In this document: one piece after another, positions 28,524 to 37,200 of the stretch
Layout of the letters: every line of letters starts with the position of its first letter
Position numbering within the stretch: the first letter of the stretch is position 1
From: Candidatus Acidiferrales bacterium
GTDB lineage: Bacteria; Acidobacteriota; Terriglobia; Acidiferrales; UBA7541
Reading direction: 5' to 3'
NCBI GenBank assembly: GCA_031296075.1
Contig: JARLGK010000049.1
Location: forward strand, 1-52,126
DNA length: 52,126 nt
Notes under the pieces: generated by a model
Told to the model about the DNA's origin: nothing
Seen by the model: only the letters and a program-made list of their open reading frames with translations
Database searches by the model: none
Made by a program: the position numbers and the translations under genes

Positions 28524-29255
28524 ATGAACTTTCAATCCTCCGAATTCGAGTTTCGCGCTCGCTTCTGGTTCATCGCCGGCATCTTCTTTCTCGGCTTCTT
28601 CCTCTATAACACCGACCACGTCAACGTTTCCGTCGCGCTCAGCCGGTTCGTTCTTGGCGGCCATCCGGACGAGAACTCCGCAGCCTTCGGCCACACCATC
28701 ACCGGATTCTTCGCGCTGGGAACGCTGATGGTCACCATTGGAGCCGCGATCCGCACGTGGGCGGAATCCTACCTGCACAGCTCCATCGTTCATGACGCGG
28801 CGCTTCACGGAGAGCAGCTCGTCGCCGATGGTCCGTACCGTCGCGTCCGCAATCCTCTTTATCTCGGAAATCTTTTTCTGGCGGTCGGCATCGGAGCGCT
28901 CGCCAGCCGCCTCGGTTTCTTGTTCATGTCCATCGCCATGTTCATCTTCGTCTATCGCCTGATCCTGCGCGAAGAATCCACGTTGCTTCAGTCGCAAGGC
29001 GAAAGCTACCGGCGCTACTACGCCGCCGTCCCGCGACTACTGCCCTCTCTCACGCCAAGCGTTCCCGCCGGCGGCGCCAAGCCAGACTTGCTCGATGGTT
29101 TCACCGGCGAGCTTTTCATGTGGGCCGGCGCTGCCGCAATGCTGGTCTTCACGCTGACGCGAAGCCTCCCATATTTCTGGCTCACCTTCGGCTCCGGCAT
29201 GGCCATCTACTTCTTGCAAGCCTTTCTCCGACGCCGCGCGAAACCTGCCGTCTGA
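28524..29255 (+). CDS. Isoprenylcysteine carboxyl methyltransferase-like membrane protein
   Basis: 243 residues from the ATG at 28524. About five transmembrane helices are visible (for example FWFIAGIFFLGFFLY, ITGFFALGTLMVTIGAAI, YLGNLFLAVGIGALAS, MSIAMFIFVYRLILREE). The SAM-binding signature of the ICMT/PEMT family is present: LVADGPYRRVRNPLYLGNLF followed by REESTLLQSQGESYRRYYAA. Bacterial members methylate lipids or small molecules, and most have no known substrate. korA follows on the same strand after 212 nt that hold a low-complexity repeat, so an operon is uncertain. Confidence 0.85.
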   Translation: MNFQSSEFEFRARFWFIAGIFFLGFFLYNTDHVNVSVALSRFVLGGHPDENSAAFGHTITGFFALGTLMVTIGAAIRTWAESYLHSSIVHDAALHGEQLVADGPYRRVRNPLYLGNLFLAVGIGALASRLGFLFMSIAMFIFVYRLILREESTLLQSQGESYRRYYAAVPRLLPSLTPSVPAGGAKPDLLDGFTGELFMWAGAAAMLVFTLTRSLPYFWLTFGSGMAIYFLQAFLRRRAKPAV

Positions 29256-29261
29256 CGCGTC

Positions 29262-29352
29262 GGCCCTTTCCTCTGCGTCCTTTGCTTTCTCTGCCTCCTT
29301 GCCTCTTTGCTTCCGTACCTCTGAGCCTCTGTGGCTCTGTGGCTTGCGTTTG
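29262..29352. repeat. CTCTGYG-type low-complexity intergenic repeat, copy 2
   Basis: Chain of short units (CCTCTGCGTC, CTTTCTCTGCC, ACCTCTGAGC, CTCTGTGGCTCTGTGGCT), with strong C/T bias, between the methyltransferase stop and korA. It matches 22534-22580 in character. It has no coding sense. Confidence 0.6.
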
Positions 29353-29467
29353 TGTTACGCTTTCAACGGACGAGAGCCTTTTTCTTTCGCCTGCGCTCGG
29401 GGGAATGTGGGCACGGCATCTCGCGCGTCTCTGCAATCATCTAAGAAGGGTGGGGATTTCATATAAC

Positions 29468-31321
29468 ATGTCTACTACCTCGGTTCCTCCTAGGGAGCGT
29501 AAGCGCGAAATCAGGGAACAAGCCGTCATCCGGTTCTGCGGCGACTCCGGCGACGGAATGCAGATCACCGGCAGCCAATTCACCAATACCGTCGCTTTAT
29601 ACGGCAACGATCTCGCCACTCTTCCCGATTATCCTGCTGAAATTCGCGCCCCCGCCGGAACTCTTCCCGGCGTCAGCGGTTTCCAGGTGCATTTCTCGTC
29701 GAGCGACGTTTACACGCCCGGCGACAGCGTCGACGCGCTCATCGCAATGAATCCCGCCGCGCTGAAGATGAACCTCGCCGACCTCAAGCCCAATGGAATC
29801 CTCATCGTCAACCTCAACGACTTCGGCGAAACGGATTTGCGCAAGGCGCAGATGACGGCGAACCCGCTGGAGGATCATTCACTCGACGCCTTTCGCCTGT
29901 TCACGGTCGAGCTGACCAAACTGACTCGCGCGGCGCTGAAGGAATTGGGCCTCGACAACAAGACCGTCGACCGCTGCAAGAATTTCTTCGCGCTCGGCAT
30001 GTGCTATTGGCTCTACAACCGCTCGATGGACGGCACCATCCGGTGGATTGAGGACAAGTTCAAAAGCAAGCCAGTGCTGGTCGAAGCGAATCGTCTGGCT
30101 ATGCAGGCTGGCTACAGCTATTGCGAGGCCACTGAGGCGTTTCAGATCAGCTACGAAATTCCGCCCGCCAAGCTGAAGCCCGGCGTCTATCGAAATATCA
30201 GCGGAAACACCGCGCTGGCTATGGGTTTCGTCGCCGCTTCGCAGAAGGCCGGCATTACCCTTTTTCTCGGCTCGTATCCGATCACTCCGGCGTCGGATAT
30301 CCTGCACGAGCTTTCCACCTATAAGAATTTCGGCGTGATCACGTTTCAGGCCGAGGACGAAATCGCTGCCATCACTTCCGCCATCGGCGCGGCCTATGCC
30401 GGCGCTCTCGGCATCACGTCCACATCCGGACCCGGTATGGCCCTGAAAACCGAAGCCCTCGGACTGGCCGTTGCGGTCGAACTGCCGCTGGTCGTCTGCG
30501 ATGTCCAACGCGGCGGACCTTCCACCGGCCTTCCAACGAAAACCGAGCAGGCGGATCTTTTGCAGGCGCTCTACGGCAGAAACTCCGAAGCGCCGATTCC
30601 GGTTCTCGCGCCGTCGTCCCCGGGCGATTGCTTCTGGATTGCGCTCGAAGCCAGCCGAATCGCCATCAAATACATGGTGCCCGTCATTATTCTATCCGAC
30701 GGCTATCTCGCCAACGGCGCAGAGCCCTGGCCCATTCCTTCGCTCGCGGACCTGCCCGATATTCCCGTGCACTTCGAAAAGAATCCCGAAGGATTTCAGC
30801 CCTACAGCCGCAATCCGGACACGCTCGCGCGCCCATGGGCGATTCCCGGCACGCCGGGACTCGAGCACCGCATCGGCGGCATCGAGAAACAGGACATCAC
30901 CGGCAACGTCAACTACGAGCCGCTCAACCACGAACGCATGGTTCGCCTTCGCGCCGCAAAAGTAGCCGCGATTGTTCAGGAGGTTCCGGATGTTGTTCCC
31001 GCCGGCGATCCTTCGGGCGATTTGCTGATCGTGGCCTGGGGCTCGACCCTCGGCCCCATCACTGCTGCGCTGAAATCCGAGCGAGCCAAGGGCCACCGGA
31101 TCGGGCATATCCACCTGCGCCATCTGAACCCGCTGCCGAAAAATCTCGGCGAAGTTCTCGGACGCTATGATCGGATTCTCGTCCCGGAAATGAACATGGG
31201 CCAGCTCGTGATGGTCCTGCGCGCGAAGTATCTGGTGGACGCGCAAGGCTATAACAAAATTCAGGGCAAGCCATTCAAGCAATCGGAAATCGAGCAGAAG
31301 ATTGAAGAGATGTTGGATTAG
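29468..31321 (+). CDS. korA: 2-oxoacid:ferredoxin oxidoreductase, fused gamma-alpha subunit
   Basis: 617 residues from the ATG at 29468. With KorB it converts a 2-oxoacid (probably 2-oxoglutarate) and CoA to the acyl-CoA plus CO2 and reduced ferredoxin, or the reverse. The N-terminal gamma domain (about 15-205) has VIRFCGDSGDGMQITGSQFT and PDYPAEIRAPAGTLPGVSGF. The alpha (pyrimidine-binding) domain has GNTALAMGFVAASQKAGITL, GSYPITPASDILHEL, TSTSGPGMALKTEALGLAVA and CDVQRGGPSTGLPTKTEQ. The C-terminal domain shows LLIVAWGSTLGPITAAL and HIHLRHLNPLPKNLGEVL. This gamma-alpha fusion is typical of KorA in Bacteroidetes, Acidobacteria and Actinobacteria. korB follows 65 nt later. Confidence 0.93.
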   Translation: MSTTSVPPRERKREIREQAVIRFCGDSGDGMQITGSQFTNTVALYGNDLATLPDYPAEIRAPAGTLPGVSGFQVHFSSSDVYTPGDSVDALIAMNPAALKMNLADLKPNGILIVNLNDFGETDLRKAQMTANPLEDHSLDAFRLFTVELTKLTRAALKELGLDNKTVDRCKNFFALGMCYWLYNRSMDGTIRWIEDKFKSKPVLVEANRLAMQAGYSYCEATEAFQISYEIPPAKLKPGVYRNISGNTALAMGFVAASQKAGITLFLGSYPITPASDILHELSTYKNFGVITFQAEDEIAAITSAIGAAYAGALGITSTSGPGMALKTEALGLAVAVELPLVVCDVQRGGPSTGLPTKTEQADLLQALYGRNSEAPIPVLAPSSPGDCFWIALEASRIAIKYMVPVIILSDGYLANGAEPWPIPSLADLPDIPVHFEKNPEGFQPYSRNPDTLARPWAIPGTPGLEHRIGGIEKQDITGNVNYEPLNHERMVRLRAAKVAAIVQEVPDVVPAGDPSGDLLIVAWGSTLGPITAALKSERAKGHRIGHIHLRHLNPLPKNLGEVLGRYDRILVPEMNMGQLVMVLRAKYLVDAQGYNKIQGKPFKQSEIEQKIEEMLD

Positions 31322-31330
31322 TTTTGGCTA

Positions 31331-31378
31331 TCATTCCGAGTCCGCCGCGGCGGACGAGAAATTTCTCTCGGTTTAGGA
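31331..31378. repeat. GTCATYCYGA-type intergenic element, copy 3, between korA and korB
   Basis: ATCATTCCGA, then GTCCGCCGCGGCGGAC (a perfect palindrome), then GAGAAATTTCTCTC (another perfect palindrome) and GGTTTAGGAG. It fills the korA-korB gap, so it is transcribed with the operon and could form hairpins between the two coding regions. AGGAG at its end serves korB as ribosome site. Confidence 0.6.
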
Positions 31379-31386
31379 GTATTTAA

Positions 31387-32415
31387 ATGACCACGGCCAC
31401 ATTGCCGGTTTACACCAAAAAAGATTTTCAGACCGACCAGGAAATCCGCTGGTGCCCGGGCTGCGGCGACTACGCGATTCTTTCGGCGGTTCAGTCTGTT
31501 TTCCCCGAGCTTGGCATTCCCCGCGAAAATTTCGTGGTCATCTCCGGCATCGGTTGTTCGAGCCGCTTCCCGTATTACATGAATACGTTCGGCTTCCACA
31601 CCATTCATGGCCGCGCGCCTGCCGTTGCGACGGGGCTCAAAGTCGCGCGTCCCGATCTGGAAGTGTGGGTCGTCACCGGCGACGGCGATTCGCTTTCCAT
31701 CGGCGGCAATCACACCATTCACATGCTGCGCCGCAACGTCGGCCTGAAAGTGCTGATGTTCAACAATCGGATTTATGGCCTGACGAAGGGCCAGTTTTCT
31801 CCGACGTCTGAAATCGGCAAGAAGACGAAATCAACTCCCTACGGCACCACCGACCGTCCGTTCCATCCGCTGTCGCTGGCGATCGGAGCCGAAGCGACTT
31901 TTGTCGCTCGCTCCGTCGACGTCTTTCAACAGCATCTGAAAGAGACGCTGAAAAAAGCTGCAGCGCACAAAGGCTCGGCCTACATCGAGATCTTGCAGAA
32001 CTGCAACATCTTCAACGATCACGCCTGGGAGACGCTCACCGAAAGGGACGCGCGCAGCGAGCACGTCGTCCAGCTCGAACACGGCAAGCCGCTCATCTTC
32101 GGCAAGAACCGCGACAAGGGCATTCGGCTGAACGGCCTTGAGCTTGAGGTCGTCGCGCTCGGCAATGGAGTCACGGAAAATGATCTGCTAGTGCACGACG
32201 AGCACGATCCGCGGCCGTCCTATGCGTTTTTGCTCTCGCAGATGGAGCTCCGGCCCGGATTCCCCACGCCCATCGGCGTCCTTCGCGCGTGGGGCGATGT
32301 CCCGCGCTACGAAGACGTGATCGCCGACCAGATCCGCGACGTGCAAGCCAAGCGCGGCATAGGCGACCTCGCGAAGCTCCTTCACGCGGGCGATACGTGG
32401 GAAGTTCGGCCGTAA
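31387..32415 (+). CDS. korB: 2-oxoacid:ferredoxin oxidoreductase, beta subunit
   Basis: 342 residues. It binds thiamine diphosphate and the 4Fe-4S cluster. Signatures are RWCPGCGDYAILSAVQ (C23 and C26 are cluster ligands), SGIGCSSRFPYYMNTFG (a further Cys), HTIHGRAPAVATGLKVARP, TGDGDSLSIGGNHTIHMLRR (98-116; Mg/ThDP motif) and FNNRIYGLTKGQFSPTSEIG. The C-terminal domain (about 240-342) is standard. It has no dicluster ferredoxin domain, as expected for Kor rather than Por delta. AGGAG lies just before the ATG. It is co-transcribed with korA; the 2-oxoglutarate specificity is inferred from family resemblance. Confidence 0.93.
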   Translation: MTTATLPVYTKKDFQTDQEIRWCPGCGDYAILSAVQSVFPELGIPRENFVVISGIGCSSRFPYYMNTFGFHTIHGRAPAVATGLKVARPDLEVWVVTGDGDSLSIGGNHTIHMLRRNVGLKVLMFNNRIYGLTKGQFSPTSEIGKKTKSTPYGTTDRPFHPLSLAIGAEATFVARSVDVFQQHLKETLKKAAAHKGSAYIEILQNCNIFNDHAWETLTERDARSEHVVQLEHGKPLIFGKNRDKGIRLNGLELEVVALGNGVTENDLLVHDEHDPRPSYAFLLSQMELRPGFPTPIGVLRAWGDVPRYEDVIADQIRDVQAKRGIGDLAKLLHAGDTWEVRP

Positions 32416-32557
32416 ATTAGTTCCTGAAAATAGCTCCACTCTGGAGCCATAAATTCCTTCGATGATGCAGTAATTCGGGCGGAGAAGTTCGCTCGGAATC
32501 CCTTCAGTTTGTGCGGCCAAATCCTTCGATGTGGTGGCAATTTTGGCCTGTTTTGGG

Positions 32558-32572
32558 GCGCCTTAAAGGCGC
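32558..32572. terminator. Hairpin between convergent korB and the M23 peptidase
   Basis: GCGCC-TTAAA-GGCGC forms a 5-bp stem. It is flanked by GGCCTGTTTTGGG upstream, and on the minus strand CCCAAAACAGG follows. In the 174-nt convergent gap it may act as a two-way terminator, but the T-runs are weak. Confidence 0.4.
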
Positions 32573-32589
32573 TTACGGGACAAAATCCG

Positions 32590-33882
32590 TCAGCGTGCGC
32601 GTGTGGCCGAAGGACCGGGCGAATTCGAGGCCAGGGTCGTGTGTTCTCCCGGCGGCGGAGGCATTTCGGCGAGCGCATGGTCGCGGGCGGCGGCAAATTG
32701 GTTCCAGTCGCGCCGTGCAACCGGGTCGGAGGCCGGCAGAGGCAGCCGCTCGAAATTCAAAAATTGCCCGCGGAGCTGAATTCGGAAATCGAGATGCGGT
32801 CCGGTGGCGAGGCCGGTCATGCCGACGAGTCCGATGCGCTGGCCCTGCTCGACGCGCTGGCCAGCGCGCACCACAATTCTCGAGAGGTGCATGTAGTAGG
32901 TCGTGTAGCCGTTGGTGTGCTCGACCTTGACGAGATTTCCGTCGCCGCCCTTGCGCCCCGCGAAAATCACCCTGCCGTCGCCGATCGTCTGCACCGGAGT
33001 TCCGGTGGGCGCGCCGTAGTCAATTCCGAGGTGCGCGCGATATTCCTTCAGGATCGGGTGAAAGCGGTGCAGGCTGAAATGCGAAGTAATCGGCGCGGCG
33101 AATTTCAGCGGCGAATGCAGAAACGCCTTCTTCATCGATTTGCCGTCGGGCGTGTAGTACGCGGGAGCGCCCGAAGCTCCGCGGAAAAGAATGGCGCGGT
33201 AGGCGTGGCCGGCGTTGTCATATTCGGCGGCGAGAATGCGGCCATACGCGGCGGTCTCTCCGTTTGCGAAAGTTTTCTTCTCAACGACCACGCGGAACGT
33301 GTCGCCTGGGCGCGGGTCGGTATAGAAGTCCAGGTCCCAGCCGAAGATTTCGGCCAGCCGCATGGCAAGCTCCGGCCTTTCGCCAGCATCCGTGACGGCT
33401 TGAAAAAGCGAGCCCTCGACCTGGCCGCTCACGCCGGCTTCGTCGGTGTGCGAAGGGATGGTTTCAATCGTGGAGTGGAAGGCGTCGCCGGCCGGCGCGA
33501 TCGAGAGGACGCGGTCCGTATCGATGTTGTACCGGACTTCGCGCAGTTCACCGAGCACGGAACGCCCGATGTCCAATTCGTTTCCGGCGCGCAGACGGCG
33601 CAAGTCGAAAACCGGCTGCGCGGAAGCGACCAGGCGGGCAGTGGTGGGCGAATCGATGCCGATTCCATTCAGGAAAAGCGCGAAAGGCCGTCCGGAGGGA
33701 ATGATGCGCTTGGTGAAGAGCACAACCTCGCGCTGGATGCGCAGCGCTTCGTCTCGCGCGGAAGAGACCTCGGCGGCGAACTGCTGGTCCGCTATGTATC
33801 GTTGATAATAGGACGCGCCGAGGCACCCCGCTGCGATCACCGCAAAAATCGGCCAGAAGATCAGTTTTCTAATATTCGTCAT
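32590..33882 (-). CDS. M23 family metallopeptidase (LytM/MepM-like)
   Basis: 430 residues from the ATG at 33882. A signal anchor (FWPIFAVIAAGCLGASYYQ) directs it to the periplasm. Residues of about 65-300 hold two LasA/Csd3-type accessory segments (FALFLNGIGIDSPTTARLVA, and RPELAMRLAEIFGWDLDFYT with PGDTFRVVVEKKTFANGE, resembling the opacity-associated/LysM-like domain). The zinc peptidase domain near 305-400 has HLGIDYGAPTGTPVQTIGDG, YYMHLSRIVVRAGQRVEQG and GLATGPHLDFRI, giving H..D, H and HLD metal and base residues, all intact. Such enzymes cut peptidoglycan cross-links or activate amidases. The tail is Pro-rich. Confidence 0.92.
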   Translation of the reverse strand: MTNIRKLIFWPIFAVIAAGCLGASYYQRYIADQQFAAEVSSARDEALRIQREVVLFTKRIIPSGRPFALFLNGIGIDSPTTARLVASAQPVFDLRRLRAGNELDIGRSVLGELREVRYNIDTDRVLSIAPAGDAFHSTIETIPSHTDEAGVSGQVEGSLFQAVTDAGERPELAMRLAEIFGWDLDFYTDPRPGDTFRVVVEKKTFANGETAAYGRILAAEYDNAGHAYRAILFRGASGAPAYYTPDGKSMKKAFLHSPLKFAAPITSHFSLHRFHPILKEYRAHLGIDYGAPTGTPVQTIGDGRVIFAGRKGGDGNLVKVEHTNGYTTYYMHLSRIVVRAGQRVEQGQRIGLVGMTGLATGPHLDFRIQLRGQFLNFERLPLPASDPVARRDWNQFAAARDHALAEMPPPPGEHTTLASNSPGPSATRAR

Positions 33883-33959
33883 ATCGTCGCAACGACCTCG
33901 CCTTGTCTCCGCCGGAGAGTTTGCAGAGTATCGCATCGGCGACGCGAGAGAAAAGCGAA

Positions 33960-34030
33960 AATGTGATTGGTGATTCGTGATTAGTGACTGGGGGCCAGTG
34001 ACTCGTGATTGGTGATTCGTGATCCGTGGG
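33960..34030. repeat. GTGATTnGTGACT-type degenerate repeat, copy 2
   Basis: Units TGTGATTG, GTGATTCG, TGATTAG, TGACTGG, GTGACTCG, TGATTGG, TGATTCG, TGATCCG follow one another. It lies upstream of the M23 gene. Compare 23878-23950 and 49149-49215. Confidence 0.7.
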
Positions 34031-34239
34031 CGCTGTCGGCAAATGGGCGGCGCGGTGCCAAGCATGTTCGCAAGAACCCCACCCTTCCACGTGCCGCGAA
34101 AGGATGGGCACCGGCCCCATGTTGTTCAGTAACCTCAGTCGGCAACTAATGTTGCTGAATGTGCCGCCCTTGCCCCAAAGGTCAATGCGCAAAATCCTTC
34201 GAGCCAAGGATGCGCGACTCGGCTGACCTCGGCGGCAGA

Positions 34240-37200
34240 TCAGAGATATCGCTTGATGGCTTCGCTGTAGCGCGTGTAAAGGAAGGAAACCAGGAGCAAC
34301 GAGATTCCGAGGATGATAAACGTCACGAAGCGGTCCGATTTGTTTTGGCGCCACACGTCGAGCACGAGAATTTTCCCAACGCAGAGCAGCAGCAACCCCA
34401 GTCCCGTCAGGCGGAAACTCCGCTCGCGCACCACGAGCGCAAACAAGAACACCGCCACGGCTTCGATCCCCCAGGCCATCGTCACGCGGCCCTGCGATAC
34501 ATCTCTAGCGATGAGTAGCGTGATCAGCGCCAGCGGAATGAAAAAGAAGAACTGCTCGGGCCGCCGAAAAATGAGCGTCCACGGTGCGGCCGTTCGAGGG
34601 CCGGCATTCGCCGCGGCGTATCTGCTCCGCAGCGGAAATGCGAAGGCCAGCGCCGCAAACAGCAGCGCCGCCGCCGCGATCACGTGTTGGGAGCGGCTCG
34701 AGAACCATGCGCCCGCGATGACGCCGGGTTCGGCGAGATCAATGAGCACGCCGCGGAACGATACCGCTACCGCGAGCAACAGGCTGTGATGCAGAAACAC
34801 TTCCTGTTTCGCGCTCCACGCGACGTCGATTAACAGCAGCGCCAGGCCCGCCCATCCCGCAGCGATCCAGCCCGCGTCGAGGCAACAATAGAGGACCGTC
34901 GCGCACGTTGCCGTGCCCAGATAGCCGAGAACCGGGCCAGCCAGAAATTGCCGGTCCTGCGCGAGAAGATCGCGCTCACCGCCCTCCAGCCGCCAATAGA
35001 CGTAATAGAAAATGACCGCCAGCGGCAGCGTGGTCATCAACAAATCATGGCGCGACGCGCCGACGTTCACCAGGAATATCCGCGCGAATGCCGACGCAAA
35101 CGCGGCGTAGCCCTGCAATCTCCAATTGCCCGACCTCCGTAGATAGCCGATCTCGAAAAGCACCAGCCCGAAGATCGCCCAGCCTGGCGCCACATGCAGC
35201 GAATGCAGCTCGTACAACAGCAGCAGCCAAACCAGCGCCGATCCGGCCCACTCGTATGTGGCTCCCACGATCGGCGCGGCAGCGATCTCCGCCCGGGCCG
35301 CCCAGCGCGCCGAAAGATAGAGGAGCGCCGCCGTCAGGGCGATGGTCACCAGACGCAACGTGAGGCGCGGAACCATCGGGAACGGCTCGGTGGCGTGCAG
35401 GTTCACCAAACCTACCTGAAACATCGCGCCAAGCGACAAAAGGTAGGCCTGGAAGTGGAGCTCCATTCGCTTCAGGCGATTGCCGGCGATGAGCAGAAGC
35501 AGCGCAAAGAGCGCCCAGCTGACGGCGATCCACGAAGACGAAAGCTCCTCGTATGCCAGGACGGCCACGAGCGCAGTGCCTGCCCAAGAATGGATCGCGG
35601 AAAAGACGCGCGCCGCCCGCGTGTCGCGTGGCCCGCTGAAGTACGCGCAGAGATACAGGAGCGCTGCCGCCAGCGTGAAGGTGATGAACCGCAGCGTGAA
35701 ATGGTGATACTCCTTCGTGGCGTCTATGTTCACCACCAACGTGCGCGCGAAAGCCATCAGAGCCAGCGCGTGCGCCTGATAACTCAGATCCCGCCGCTTC
35801 AGGTAAATTCCCAGCACCGCCAGCACGAGGGACGCCGCGCCCCACGTCACGCCCATCCACGCCCAGTTGCATTCGCAGTAAGTCAGGACCAGGCCCAAAA
35901 TGGCGGCCGCCGTGGTGTACATCTCCGAGATTTCCAGCTTGTAGATCGCTGATTTTGTTCCCGCCCATCGCGCGCAGAGATAGAAGATGGCGATCACGAA
36001 CGAAAGCGTCACGAGACGCAGCGTCATTCCCGTGTCCAGCCAGTGGGCCACCGCGAATCGGTTCACGCCAAGCGCGTAGAAGAACGCCGCGAGCGCGAAG
36101 GCGTGCGCCTGATGCGACAAATCCTCCATGTCCAGTTGGCGGCCCAGCAAGGTGACCACCAGCGCCGCCGCCGACCAGGCGACCGCGGACCAGGCGTTCG
36201 GGAACGCTAGCCAGAGACTCACGAACATCATCAGCCCCGCGAGATAGGAGAGAGCGCGGAAGCAAGTCTCTTCGAATCCCTGTTCGATCAGGCCCTTCCA
36301 CCGCCGCGGAATCCAGTGCGCGTTCACGTAGAAAAGCAGCGCCGCGAACCCGAACGTCATGGCCAGGCGGTACTCCGGAGCCTGGAGCAAGTTGCCGATG
36401 TCCAACCGGGATTCCAGGATCGGCTTCGCGTTCTTGACGATCATGTCGCCGGCGGTCAGCAGCGCGGCGAGCATGCCGAAGCGGCGGAACAGCACTTCCC
36501 GCGTGAACACTCCGGCCAGAAACAGAGCCTGCGCCTGAGCGAGCCAGATGATGGCCATGTCCATACCGGAATATTTGAAAGGAATCGCGGCGACCAGAAG
36601 GATCGTGCCGATGGTCGAGAGGATCACCACCGCGGTGCGCCGGCGGCGCGCAACCGGCAGTTGGCTGAGCGTCAGCTCGACCGCACCGAGCGCCAGCAGC
36701 GTGTAGAAGGCCAGCTCCGGCTTCACCGATTGATATTTGAGAAGCACGAGCAGCGAGCACGTATTCAGCAGGGCCGCGAGCGTCGAGACGTGCTCTTGCG
36801 CGTCCCGCTGGATGCGTCGCGCGAGATACGACCACCGATAAATCGCCCAGTAGAGGCACAACAGCAGTGCGCTCGGCACGAATTCCGGGAACATGTGCCT
36901 GTGGCCGCCCATCGGCTCGATCACCGTGCGCAGCCAGATGTAGTGATTCAAATACGACGCGATCAGTCCGAAAACTTCCAGCTCGAACCAGCTTCGCTTG
37001 TGCACGATGGCGACGAACCCAATCGCCAGAATCGCGCCCGCCGCCAGGCAATACACCGTGTTCTGGCTGATCGCCACGGTCGTAAATCCGAGCAGAAACG
37101 CAAGACCGGTAACGACCTGCGAGTTGTAGCGCAGCGTGTGCGCCACCATCAGCCACGCCACCGCGAACAACAGCACCAAATCCACCCACTCCGTGTTGAT

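Noticed and set aside
32509-33966. 485-codon plus-strand frame opposite the M23 peptidase gene
   Set aside because: Antisense of a gene with complete metallopeptidase motifs; the composition is shadow-like.
33960-34030. Possible CRISPR array
   Set aside because: Units are 7-8 nt, variable and without spacers; no cas genes are nearby.
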